Source: Phascolarctobacterium sp. (GTDB taxonomy: Bacteria > Bacillota > Negativicutes > Acidaminococcales > Acidaminococcaceae). Taken from it: a stretch of DNA of 34,352 nt. The DNA lies in the NCBI GenBank assembly GCA_030523325.1, contig JAUNIS010000023.1, forward strand, positions 1 to 34,352, read 5' to 3'. The translations under genes and the position numbers were made by a program. Of the stretch, positions 15,802 to 23,794 are shown piece after piece; positions within the stretch are counted from its first letter, which is position 1; each line of letters opens with the position of its first letter. The notes below the pieces were generated by a model. It made no database searches. It worked only from the letters and a program-made list of their open reading frames with translations, and had not been told where the DNA came from.

Positions 15802-17676
15802 TTATTCAGACTTAGGACCGAGGCCGTACTTTTTGAGATAACGATACAGAGTTACACGGCTAACATCAAGCATGGTTGCCAGCTTAGAAATATTTCCGCC
15901 AGCTGCCTTCCAGGTTGCAACAAATGCTTCCTTGTCATACTTCCAAGAACGTTCCATGGTTTTGTCGCCAGGAAGTTTAATATTTTCTGCTTCGATAATG
16001 CTACCAGGAGTATGGAAGAAGGCTTGCTCGATAACGCCTTGTAATTGTTTAATGTTACCAGGCCAGCTGCAACCGATTAAAAGCTCAACTGCTTCTTGAG
16101 AAAGACGTTTAGGAGGCAGGTTATGTTGTGCACTCATTTCTGCTAAGATATGACTTGCGATAACCTCGATATCTTTGACACGTTCACGCAGGGGCGGAAC
16201 ACGCATGGTTGTATCGAGGACTAATTCATATAATTTGCGAGAGAAGAGTCCCTTGTCTGCCAAACGTTTTAAGTTGGAATCGCAGGCTGCAATTACGCGG
16301 ATATTAAGATTACGTCTGTTTCCGTTTTTATCGGGCAGGCCGTTAATGAGTACGTCGGTTAGTTTGTCGCCCATTTCTACAGGAAGCTTTTCAACCTCGT
16401 CCAAGAAGAGGGTGCCGCCGATAGCCAATTCTAATTTGCCAGCAACAGGCAGGTCGCCGCTTTCACGACCAAAGAATTCTTCATTTAATTCTTTCAGGGA
16501 AGCATTATGACAACGTACAGCGATTAAAGGAGCTGCAGCACGAGGACTTGCTTGGTGAATACCATGTGCCAGTCTTTGCTTACCAGTTCCCGGCTCGCCT
16601 TGGAGAAGAATATTATGATCGCTGCGGGCCACACGTCCAGCTTTATTTTGCAGAGCTAAGAATTCACTAGTCTCACCAACCATGCTATAGAGACTATAAC
16701 GGCTGGAATAACCAGTTGCATGAGCAATAGTTGTTTTTAAATCTTCGATGGACATGCTCATAATAAGAGCGGACTCAACCTCTGTGCCAACCTTGATGGG
16801 CATAACAGAAGTAATATCCTCGTAAGTTTTATCTTGAGTAATCCAAGTAATTTCGCGGCTTTGTGTTGCAATGCCTTGCAGGGCTTTCTTAACTGGAATA
16901 TGTTCGTAGTTTAAGAATACTTCTTCCGGATGAGAATGACCATCCAACCTCTTTTCACCACGTTCGTTAGTATAACGAAGCGTACCATCCTTGCCCAGCC
17001 AATAAACGTTTACCGGCAGCTGATTCATCATGATGCGAGTAACATTCCAGCGTTCCAACATGGTAAGATGTTGCTCGATGGAATATTTCATGGTCAAAAG
17101 CAGGGAAAGAAGTAAATCATAAGGAAGATCGTTTTGGTCCAGAGAGAAGAAACCGATAATATAACGCAGTTTGCCATCCACAGTTACAGGAGTTGCGCAA
17201 GCATCACCACTGTGACAATCTTTAACCCACATTTCGGGACCAAACATTAAGAACGGAGTATTATGTTCTCTTGCGATAGCGATGGAGCTTGTTCCTACAT
17301 CTTCTTCTAAGATGCGCATGCCTTGAATATCTTCGATAATGCGTTGGAAGAAAGGCATAGCATAATTTTTAATGACATAGCCATTGCTATCTACCAAAAG
17401 CATAGAAAGGTTGTGAATATTAAAATGTTGCTTGGATTGTTCATACAAGCCATCAACAAATTCTACAACATCAGCATGAGTTTTTTGGTGAGCAATGACG
17501 TCGTTCTTGCTCATACGGTTAATTTTAGGCCAATTTTCATGAGGCAGGTTCATGGCACGACAACGTTGCCAGCTTTCAGCAACCCAAGGATGAACGTTAG
17601 GGTCGATGATGCCTTCTTCCATGAATTTTTTGTAATAAGATGCGAGTTTTTCTTTGTTACGTCTTTCGCGTATCAT
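15802..17676 (-). CDS. AcoR/DhaR-like AAA+ transcriptional activator lacking GAFTGA
   Basis: 624 residues. A GAF-like sensor covers about 70-205 (preceded by the AcoR-type ESWQRC segment), a PAS-like region about 212-310, an AAA+ domain about 325-550 and a Fis-type HTH about 585-620 (GGNISKLATMLDVSRVTLYR). Walker A (GEPGTGK, 360-366) and Walker B (LFLDE, 423-427) are intact, as are PPLRERVKDI and WPGNIKQL. The sigma-54 contact loop is not: where GAFTGA should follow FFGRESG the sequence runs directly into DLPVAGKLELA. DhaR and TyrR are known relatives that work with sigma-70 promoters, so classical sigma-54 activation is doubtful. The ligand and target are unknown. AGGAGG lies 11 bases before the ATG; the gene follows the NlpC/P60 gene by 27 bases. 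Confidence 0.85.
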   Translation of the reverse strand: MIRERRNKEKLASYYKKFMEEGIIDPNVHPWVAESWQRCRAMNLPHENWPKINRMSKNDVIAHQKTHADVVEFVDGLYEQSKQHFNIHNLSMLLVDSNGYVIKNYAMPFFQRIIEDIQGMRILEEDVGTSSIAIAREHNTPFLMFGPEMWVKDCHSGDACATPVTVDGKLRYIIGFFSLDQNDLPYDLLLSLLLTMKYSIEQHLTMLERWNVTRIMMNQLPVNVYWLGKDGTLRYTNERGEKRLDGHSHPEEVFLNYEHIPVKKALQGIATQSREITWITQDKTYEDITSVMPIKVGTEVESALIMSMSIEDLKTTIAHATGYSSRYSLYSMVGETSEFLALQNKAGRVARSDHNILLQGEPGTGKQRLAHGIHQASPRAAAPLIAVRCHNASLKELNEEFFGRESGDLPVAGKLELAIGGTLFLDEVEKLPVEMGDKLTDVLINGLPDKNGNRRNLNIRVIAACDSNLKRLADKGLFSRKLYELVLDTTMRVPPLRERVKDIEVIASHILAEMSAQHNLPPKRLSQEAVELLIGCSWPGNIKQLQGVIEQAFFHTPGSIIEAENIKLPGDKTMERSWKYDKEAFVATWKAAGGNISKLATMLDVSRVTLYRYLKKYGLGPKSE

Positions 17677-17703
17677 TTGCGGGGAGACCTCCTAAACAGG
17701 TTT

Positions 17704-18984
17704 CTATTTTATTTCACCATTATTAACCAAAACACGACGTGCTCCATAATAACGAGTACGCCAATAATCGTCATTTAATCCGTAAAGAATGACTCCTCGT
17801 GAGGAGGAAGCATTCCAAAACTTACCGCTACCTGCATAAATTCCTACGTGAGATGCTCCGGCTTGGTAAGTCGTGAAGAATACGAGATCGCCTGGTTTGA
17901 GTTGATTTTTCGTAATGAAGATGCCTTCTTCGGCTTGGGTATCGGCGGTTCTTGTCAGTGTTGCACCAAGCTGTTTAAATACGTATTGCACATACCCCGA
18001 GCAGTCAAAACCCTTGGGAGTTGTGCCGCCAAAAACGTAGGGAACGCCTTTATATTTTGCAGCCTTATTGACAACATCGGAACCTTTGATGTTTTTAATA
18101 CCTGTCTTAGCGAAGGCTTCCCAATTTAACTTGGTATATGTTGCATTGTCTAGCTCGCCAGTTTCTTTTAATTTGAACTTCTTTTGGAAAGCGAGCACAG
18201 AGGTTTTTGTTGTATTAGTAAATTTTCCCGTCGAAGCTTCGCTAGATAAACCCAAGGTTCGCAAATTCTTTTGCGCAACCTTGATGCGCCAAGAGGACGA
18301 ATTAAGCTTTTGCTCATTCGTTGAAGAATTTACTTTGCTTTTTTTCGTCTTACCCGACTTTACTTTTTTCTGCTTCGTCGTATTAGTTTTAGGAGCCTCT
18401 ACTTTAGTCTTCGTTTGGTTTTGTTGAGCTACTGCGTTGGGTTTAGTCGCAGGAGCTTGCTTGACCTCAACATTTGGTTTTGTCGAATTTTTCTTAACTC
18501 CAAAGTTTGAATTCGCAGGAGCTTGTTTAATTTCGGCATTTGTCTTTGCAGAACCTTGTTGAACACTAACGTTGGAATTCGCAGGAACCTGCTTGACTTC
18601 AACCTTTGGGCTCGTAGAGTTTTGTTGAGTTACAACATTAGGCTTTGAGGAATTTTGCTGAGAGCCTGCATTTGTTGTAGTCGCAGTTGATGTTTTAAGC
18701 TCAGTTTTAGGCTGATTTGCTGCCTGACTTCCAACATTGTTATTAGTAGTAGATCGTTTTGCAGGCAAATTTGTTCTGATAACCCTGCGGCTTTGTTCAG
18801 TTTTTGGCTGTGCGGTAGAAGTACTAACAGATTTATTGGCTGCAACGCTTGGCTTTGTGCTGACAGCATTGCCACTGGTATATAAATCTTCCATTTGAGC
18901 CTTTGTAAGCTTGGCTGCTTCACAAGAAAAAGTTGTGCAAGCAAAAAGCATACTAAGAGCTAAGGCGGATAATTTTTTACGCAT
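17704..18984 (-). CDS. Secreted NlpC/P60 peptidoglycan hydrolase with PG-binding domain and repeat linker
   Basis: 426 residues. Signal peptide at 1-23 (a Cys at 21 gives no clean lipobox). Residues 40-230 are a Thr/Ser/Asn/Lys/Gln-rich linker with imperfect 22-residue repeats at 123-189. A peptidoglycan-binding fold (PG_binding_1) lies at about 231-288, and an NlpC/P60 domain at about 300-420. The catalytic Cys328 is in FDCSGYVQYVF and His379 in SHVGIY; the third polar residue is probably Asn391. It should cleave stem-peptide bonds in the cell wall. Convincing minus-strand promoter at 19038-19066. The activator gene follows 27 bases after the stop and may be co-transcribed. Confidence 0.9.
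   Translation of the reverse strand: MRKKLSALALSMLFACTTFSCEAAKLTKAQMEDLYTSGNAVSTKPSVAANKSVSTSTAQPKTEQSRRVIRTNLPAKRSTTNNNVGSQAANQPKTELKTSTATTTNAGSQQNSSKPNVVTQQNSTSPKVEVKQVPANSNVSVQQGSAKTNAEIKQAPANSNFGVKKNSTKPNVEVKQAPATKPNAVAQQNQTKTKVEAPKTNTTKQKKVKSGKTKKSKVNSSTNEQKLNSSSWRIKVAQKNLRTLGLSSEASTGKFTNTTKTSVLAFQKKFKLKETGELDNATYTKLNWEAFAKTGIKNIKGSDVVNKAAKYKGVPYVFGGTTPKGFDCSGYVQYVFKQLGATLTRTADTQAEEGIFITKNQLKPGDLVFFTTYQAGASHVGIYAGSGKFWNASSSRGVILYGLNDDYWRTRYYGARRVLVNNGEIK
18418..18618 (-). repeat. Three in-frame 66-69-base repeats in the NlpC/P60 linker
   Basis: Residues 123-144, 145-166 and 167-189 are three imperfect copies of a unit with the core [VA]E[VI]KQ[VA]PA, of 22, 22 and 23 residues. A further partial copy precedes them. 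Such repeats can expand or contract by slippage. Confidence 0.75.
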
Positions 18985-19037
18985 GGTTCATATCACTCGT
19001 CGTGGACACGTTAAAATTAATTTTCTTCAATATATTT

Positions 19038-19066
19038 ATTATACCTTAAAAGTGTAAACTTTGTAA
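19038..19066 (-). promoter_or_regulatory. Promoter of the NlpC/P60 gene
   Basis: On the minus strand: TTACAA (19061-19066), 17-base spacer, TATAAT (19038-19043). Confidence 0.65.
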
Positions 19067-19247
19067 GGGTCGTTTTGTAAATTTTTGAACATTTTTTAAA
19101 TGAGTTGCAAAATTTTGTTAATAAGATGTATGTAAATTAGCCAAATTTTTAATTCACACACAGAAAATAATAAAAAACAAAAAATCTGACATACATTAGT
19201 CAATATTTTGCGTTATAATAGGTGCAGACTTTAAGGAGGCACAAGTG

Positions 19248-20138
19248 ATGCAATTGAAAAAGTTTCTTGTTTGTTCCTTGGCTTTGATAAGCTTATTCGC
19301 TTTTGGTTGCGCCAAAAAAAATGACACAAGCTTAGGAGAAGCCAAGTTAAATATTCCTATATATACAATAAATGCTCCGGCTAAAGGAAAAATTCTAGGA
19401 CTCATTCTGGAAAAGGGTGAACATATCGGCAAGGACCAGCCATTATTTGCCATTGCCAACGATGATGTGGATGCTAAAGCTAAAAGCACGGCGGAAGATT
19501 TGGCTAAGGCTGAGGCCGAGCTCAAACGTTTAGAAATAGGTAGCACTGCTATGCTTAGCGACAGTGAAATCGCAGCGGCTAAGCAAGCAGTAGATAATGC
19601 TCAAGCAAAAGCTAACAAAATGAATAGCTTGCTTGCTCAAGGCGCTGTGTCGAAAAGACAAGCACAAACGGCCGAGGCCGAGCTCGCTACTGCTCGTGCT
19701 AGTTATTTAGCTGTCTCGGGACAATCTGCAAAATTAAAGGCGAGTCCCGAAGCAATTGCTAAACAAAAAGAAACAGTGGAAGCATTGCGTTCTGTAAATA
19801 AAAAAGCTTTGGAAGAACAGAACGCTTACGAATCACTTGCTCCGAACTCTTGCATCGTTACGGAAAAACTTGCGAAGTCCGGCGACGAGGTGGAAAAGGA
19901 TCAGCCTGTTCTTAAACTTTTGGCTCAGGACGAGTGTGAACTCACTTTTAAAATTTCTGCCAAAGCAAAAGAAAAGCTTACGAATAAACAAATCACCTTG
20001 GTCTTTAAAGAAAAAGGCAGCGACTTAGTCTTCACCGGCAAATTAGTCAAGCTTGATGGCGACATGCTGACCGCCTTAGTAAAATTGCCAACAGGCATCA
20101 AACAAGGCACGAACGTGGAGGTTTTTTTGCAAGAGTGA
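19248..20138 (+). CDS. HlyD/MFP-type adaptor lipoprotein without adjacent transporter
   Basis: 296 residues from the ATG at 19248, which has AAGGAGG 8 bases upstream; the GTG at 19245 is less likely. Signal peptide with lipobox LFAFGC (lipidated Cys21). A biotinyl-lipoyl-like half (APAKGKILGLILEKGEHIGK) is followed by an Ala/Lys/Glu-rich coiled-coil hairpin (about 75-195), the second half of the lipoyl domain (LAPNSCIVTEKLAKSGDEVE) and a beta-barrel end. These are periplasmic adaptors of ABC or RND exporters. No transporter gene lies next to it, and a strong terminator follows, so it must act with a partner encoded elsewhere. Confidence 0.82.
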   Translation: MQLKKFLVCSLALISLFAFGCAKKNDTSLGEAKLNIPIYTINAPAKGKILGLILEKGEHIGKDQPLFAIANDDVDAKAKSTAEDLAKAEAELKRLEIGSTAMLSDSEIAAAKQAVDNAQAKANKMNSLLAQGAVSKRQAQTAEAELATARASYLAVSGQSAKLKASPEAIAKQKETVEALRSVNKKALEEQNAYESLAPNSCIVTEKLAKSGDEVEKDQPVLKLLAQDECELTFKISAKAKEKLTNKQITLVFKEKGSDLVFTGKLVKLDGDMLTALVKLPTGIKQGTNVEVFLQE

Positions 20139-20164
20139 GATGAGTGAGACGAAAAACTAAAATT

Positions 20165-20201
20165 CGCCCTCGGAACAAAAAAAGTTCCGGGGCGTTTTTT
20201 T
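20165..20201 (+). terminator. Terminator after the HlyD-like gene
   Basis: An 11-12-bp stem with one bulge (20165-20176 with 20184-20194) followed by seven T. Confidence 0.88.
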
Positions 20202-20291
20202 GGCTGAGTGAAAAAAAATTCTTTTTTAAAGTTTTTTGACAAATTTGCTGGATAAATGGCAAATGTTCAAATTATAAAGTTAAACAACACA

Positions 20292-20353
20292 AGATATAGT
20301 TGCATTGCTAGATATAGTTGTTGCTAGGAAATGAACGGGGAAATATAGTTTGC
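20292..20353. repeat. Direct repeats of AGATATAGTTG
   Basis: Two close copies, AGATATAGTTGCATTGCTAG (20292-20311) and AGATATAGTTGTTGCTAG (20310-20327), plus a weaker third, AAATATAGTTTGC (20341-20353). They lie in the 614-base gene-free gap 20139-20752. Confidence 0.6.
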
Positions 20354-20440
20354 AAAATTTTTATTTGTGAAATTTAAGGGGAGAGGTTTCGAGAAAAACT
20401 TTGCTTATATGTTTCGTTCTTTTTTGAGATTGCCTATAAT

Positions 20441-20469
20441 TTGACAATTTTTTATAAAAGAGGTAAAAT
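20441..20469 (+). promoter_or_regulatory. Near-consensus promoter far upstream of the M23 gene
   Basis: TTGACA (20441-20446), 17-base spacer, TAAAAT (20464-20469). Its start point would lie near 20476, giving a leader of about 277 bases before the M23 start codon, or a separate small RNA. Confidence 0.6.
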
Positions 20470-20530
20470 ATAAAGGCATATTTATAAAATTTTAGCATAA
20501 TTGCAAGAGAAAAATTTAGTTTTTGCTGAG

Positions 20531-20625
20531 AAGTGAAGCGTAATCCTAAGGCTTTAAGAAAAACTTTGTAAAAAGACAGATCCTTTAGGTAAAAATTATT
20601 AATTCTAAAATTTGCAGCTTCACTT
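20531..20625 (+). ncRNA. Candidate structured leader or small RNA upstream of M23 gene
   Basis: Nested inverted repeats lie downstream of the promoter at 20441-20469: AAGTGAAGC (20531-20539) pairs perfectly with GCTTCACTT (20617-20625), and inside it CCTAAGG (20545-20551) pairs with CCTTTAGG (20582-20589) with one bulged base. No RNA family is recognised. A weak TATACT at 20685-20690 could be a second promoter closer to the gene. A minus-strand reading frame of 103 codons across this region has no ribosome binding site and looks like AT-rich noise. Confidence 0.35.
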
Positions 20626-20752
20626 TTAACTAAAAACACAAGAAAAAGCACAAAATATTGTACGTTACTCATTCATAGTTACGATATACTGTGTATGCAT
20701 GTGTTGTGCGAGGTCGTCTGTTGTGCAGATAGACTTCGACAAGGAGTAGAAC

Positions 20753-21931
20753 ATGAAATCTTTAGATGACTTTAAGCAAGCCTTGAGTGATGCTTGTGCT
20801 TCCGTAAAAGACTTGCCTTGGAACAAGGTTAGCGACAGCGTGTTAATTGGACTAGGAATGTTAGTGCTCGGCGGTAAATTTGTTTGCAATAAATCGCTGA
20901 ATACTTTTAAAAGACTTAGCGGGAGATCTACCAGAACCTTTAAGAAATTAAGCAGTGTTGTGCAGACAAAGGCTCAGGATAAATTGACTGCTGCAAGCAG
21001 CAAGTACCATACGGTGAAAAAAACTTGGTCAGAAAATGGTCACTTCACTTTGTTTTTTGTTCCTGCTAATGGTCAACACGTAACAAAAAAACATGTTAAA
21101 AGAAGACAAATCAAGGTGGCAGGTGTTTGCATCATTGCTGGTCTCATGCTTTTTGCCGGCTCCATCGGTTATTTCTCTCATCGTTATATCCAACAACAGA
21201 GCGAGATGAATGAGCTGAAAGCTTTCCAAAAATTAAAAGGCTCTCAAGAAATGCAAATCGCAGCTCTGCAAAAAATTACCGAAGAAAACCAAAAGCGTTT
21301 AGCCGAACTATCAAAGCTTGAGGAACAAATTCGCGAGTCCATGAAGAAGAACGGCATGCAACCGCCTCCGAAGACCGATGCGTCAAAATATGGAGGACAA
21401 GGCGGTGACAGCGAGGTTCCCATTAATAAGCTCGACATTATGTACGCGCAAAAAAGTAATATTAATAGGGAAGCAAGCGCCAAAACCGAAACCCTGAAAA
21501 ATATGCTCGAAACAATTGACTACGTGGTTCAATCCAAGGAAGCAGCTCCATCTTTTTATCCTACAAGCGGTGGCACTATTACATCTCACTTTGGTGGTAG
21601 AAAGAATCCCTTCAATTATTCAAGAAGAGAGAATCATCCTGGTGTAGACATCGCCAATTATTATGGTGCGCCTGTTTATGCTGGAGCAGCTGGTTACGTA
21701 AAACAATCCGAATGGTATTACGGTTATGGTAATTATATTCGCATCAACCACGGTTGGGGTTATGAAACAGCTTACGGTCATATGTCCGAGCTCCTCGTTC
21801 GACCTGGTCAAGCAGTAAAAAAAGGTCAGTTAATTGGTCGTATTGGTAGTACTGGCTATAGCACTGGCCCGCATCTCCATTACGAAGTTTATAAAAATGG
21901 GGAACGAGTAGATCCTGAAAACTTTTGGTAA
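20753..21931 (+). CDS. M23-family metallopeptidase, membrane-anchored
   Basis: 392 residues; AAGGAG precedes the ATG. The N-terminal ~115 residues are cytosolic-looking and contain a short hydrophobic patch at 29-40; one membrane helix lies at about 120-142; a coiled coil at about 145-200; a Pro-rich linker; and the M23 (LytM) domain at about 270-392. Zinc and catalytic residues are all present: His295 and Asp299 in HPGVDIAN, His343 in YGHMS, and HLH at 374-376. An active zinc endopeptidase of peptidoglycan cross-bridges or stem peptides is expected, placed at the outer face of the cytoplasmic membrane. The long N-terminal region before the helix is unusual for the family. Confidence 0.9.
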   Translation: MKSLDDFKQALSDACASVKDLPWNKVSDSVLIGLGMLVLGGKFVCNKSLNTFKRLSGRSTRTFKKLSSVVQTKAQDKLTAASSKYHTVKKTWSENGHFTLFFVPANGQHVTKKHVKRRQIKVAGVCIIAGLMLFAGSIGYFSHRYIQQQSEMNELKAFQKLKGSQEMQIAALQKITEENQKRLAELSKLEEQIRESMKKNGMQPPPKTDASKYGGQGGDSEVPINKLDIMYAQKSNINREASAKTETLKNMLETIDYVVQSKEAAPSFYPTSGGTITSHFGGRKNPFNYSRRENHPGVDIANYYGAPVYAGAAGYVKQSEWYYGYGNYIRINHGWGYETAYGHMSELLVRPGQAVKKGQLIGRIGSTGYSTGPHLHYEVYKNGERVDPENFW

Positions 21932-21938
21932 AAAACTC

Positions 21939-21981
21939 ATCCCGCTCTTTAGCCCGAAAAACTAAAGAGCGGGATATTTTT
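21939..21981. terminator. Bidirectional terminator, M23 and metallophosphoesterase genes
   Basis: A perfect 14-bp stem (21939-21952 with 21962-21975), T-rich on both sides; it reaches the end of the minus-strand gene. Confidence 0.88.
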
Positions 21982-23239
21982 ATTTCTTAATGGTTACGCT
22001 GTCGAATTCTTTGCCGTCTTCGAGAAATGCATGAAAAGTAATTTCATTTTCCCCAGCTTGCATGGTCATATAATTAGCCGTCTCTGGTTGAGGCGCGAGA
22101 GCTGCGTCCCATTTGTAATCCGTACACCAAAGCTTGGGATAACGTACATTGCCTGCAACACCCGTAAGGATGTAGGTGATGCCTTTATCGTTTGGCTCAA
22201 AGTTTAAGAAGGGGAGACGTCTACGATAAGTGTGCAGGTGAGCGGAAAGCACTGCATCAACTTGATATTTTTCGTAGATAGGCATCAATAACTTGCCGTA
22301 ACGATTAAAATAAGTTTCTCTTTGCGGTCTGCCGGATGCGGGACTAAAACCATACATGATGATATCGCGATGCTGCAGAACAATTTTCCATTTTGCTTTT
22401 GCGTTGGCTAAATCTTTTTCGAGCCAAGCTAGCTGATCATCTGCTAATTGGGGTTGGAAATCCTTAACCTCGTCCCAAAAATTGGTGTCGATAACAGTGA
22501 AATGCACGTTGCCATAATCGAAACTGTAAAATTGATTGGGATATTTTTCGGGCAAGCCGTTAGTTGGCGTGCTAAAAAGATGAGTGTAGGCAACGGGCAG
22601 GCAAGCCTTCCAGTCTAAAGAATAGGCTTCATGATTGCCGATAATTGGTGCGAGAGGAATTTTATCACTAAAGGGTTCAACGGATTCGAACCAAGCCTTC
22701 CATTGTTTTGCGTCCTGACCATTGTCAACAAGGTCTCCCATATTAATATAGAAGCTTGCCTTGGGATTTCTTTTTTGAGCAGCACGCACGAGCTGCGTCC
22801 AGCCTGAGTAATCGCTGGACTGAGAGTCGGGGAAAATTAAGGCGGTGAAATTCTTGCCATCATCGGTCTTCAGTTCATGCCAGGCACCTTTTTCATTTTT
22901 ACTGGTGATTCGATATTCGTAGCTTGCCCCAGGTTTTAAATTTGTTAGTCGTCCTTCGTATTGAATATAATTGCCATTGGCCTCTTTAAAAGAAATTTCT
23001 TTAGCAGTGACATTTTTCGTTTGAGCGTTTTTTTCGCGATATTCAATGGTGAAGGCGGACTTTGTATTTGCTTGCCACATAAGGGTGCGAGCAGTCTTGT
23101 TGTTTTGTGCAACGATTTGTCTCAGGGAATGAATTCCAAGTGTTGCATCGCTTGCCTTGGTTGTATTGTTCGAACAAGCAGCTAATGTAAGACAGGCTGC
23201 TGACAAAAGAGCTGCTAAAATTAATTTTTCTATTTTCAT
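21980..23239 (-). CDS. Metallophosphoesterase lipoprotein, purple-acid-phosphatase-like
   Basis: 419 residues. Signal peptide with lipobox LAAC (lipidated Cys22). An N-terminal fibronectin-III-like domain as in purple acid phosphatases covers about 32-130 (LMWQANTKSAFTIEYR, GRLTNLKPGASYEYRI). The calcineurin-like phosphoesterase domain follows with metal-binding motifs in order: FPDSQSS, GDLVDNG, GNHE, and HLHTYRR near the end. It is expected to hydrolyse phosphoesters outside the cytoplasm; the substrate is unknown. Single gene with GAGGAACG as ribosome binding site. Confidence 0.87.
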   Translation of the reverse strand: MKIEKLILAALLSAACLTLAACSNNTTKASDATLGIHSLRQIVAQNNKTARTLMWQANTKSAFTIEYREKNAQTKNVTAKEISFKEANGNYIQYEGRLTNLKPGASYEYRITSKNEKGAWHELKTDDGKNFTALIFPDSQSSDYSGWTQLVRAAQKRNPKASFYINMGDLVDNGQDAKQWKAWFESVEPFSDKIPLAPIIGNHEAYSLDWKACLPVAYTHLFSTPTNGLPEKYPNQFYSFDYGNVHFTVIDTNFWDEVKDFQPQLADDQLAWLEKDLANAKAKWKIVLQHRDIIMYGFSPASGRPQRETYFNRYGKLLMPIYEKYQVDAVLSAHLHTYRRRLPFLNFEPNDKGITYILTGVAGNVRYPKLWCTDYKWDAALAPQPETANYMTMQAGENEITFHAFLEDGKEFDSVTIKK

Positions 23240-23400
23240 ATATTCGTTCCTCTAAATAATTTTTTATTTTACTCATATAGTATCACTTAAAGCTTGCTCC
23301 AAGTCAAATACTTTTCTTGAATTATTTTTAAAGCAAATCAGCTATGTCAATGAAAAATATCTGCGAGAAATTTTTAAGAAAAAATATTTTTGACGAACTC

Positions 23401-23429
23401 TTGCATTCGTTCGACTCTAATGGTATAAT
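23401..23429 (+). promoter_or_regulatory. Promoter of rpsF-ssb-rpsR
   Basis: TTGCAT (23401-23406), 17-base spacer, TATAAT (23424-23429), with TGG just before the -10 hexamer (extended -10). Confidence 0.8.
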
Positions 23430-23439
23430 CATTAAGCTT

Positions 23440-23480
23440 GTATATAGTTTTATATACTTCTTCTGCTCCCGTATGGGGGC
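23440..23480 (+). promoter_or_regulatory. rpsF leader hairpins, possible S6:S18 autoregulatory site
   Basis: The leader from about 23436 to 23506 can form GTATATA/TATATAC (23440-23446 with 23451-23457) and GCTCCC/GGGGGC (23465-23470 with 23475-23480, loop GTAT). Many bacteria regulate this operon through an S6:S18-binding leader that mimics the 16S site with a CCG bulge. A CCCG is present here, but the full consensus was not confirmed. Confidence 0.35.
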
Positions 23481-23506
23481 CAAAGTCCAAAGGAGGAGGT
23501 GATTTC

Positions 23507-23791
23507 GTGAGAACATACGAAGTCATGTACATCGTTAAACCCGTTGAAGAGGAAGCATTTGATGCAGTTATTGCTAAATTTGATAGCCTCATCACTGCAA
23601 ACGGTGGTAATGTAGAAAAAACCGATCGCTGGGGTAAAAAACGTCTTGCATACGAAATTCAAGACTTGGCTGAAGGTCTTTACGTTTTAGCAACCTTTAC
23701 CGCAGAACCCGCTTGTGTAAAAGAACTTGATCGTGTTATGAAAATTACCGATGAAGTACTGCGCCATATGATCATTAGAAAAGGTGAATAA
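23507..23791 (+). CDS. rpsF: 30S ribosomal protein S6
   Basis: 94 residues beginning MRTYEVMYIVKPVEEE. The start is GTG at 23507, set by the very strong AAGGAGGAGGTGA upstream and by family alignment; earlier in-frame codons lie in the leader. The RTYEVMYIV, TDRWGKKRLAYEI and LRHMI blocks are diagnostic. S6 binds S18 in the small subunit platform. First gene of the operon, 3 bases before ssb. Confidence 0.97.
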   Translation: MRTYEVMYIVKPVEEEAFDAVIAKFDSLITANGGNVEKTDRWGKKRLAYEIQDLAEGLYVLATFTAEPACVKELDRVMKITDEVLRHMIIRKGE

Positions 23792-23794
23792 TCA

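Noticed and set aside
20361..20672. Minus-strand frame of 103 codons in the pre-M23 gap
   Set aside because: No ribosome binding site, composition follows the AT-rich spacer (Phe, Lys, Leu), no recognisable motif, and the other strand has promoter and hairpin signals.
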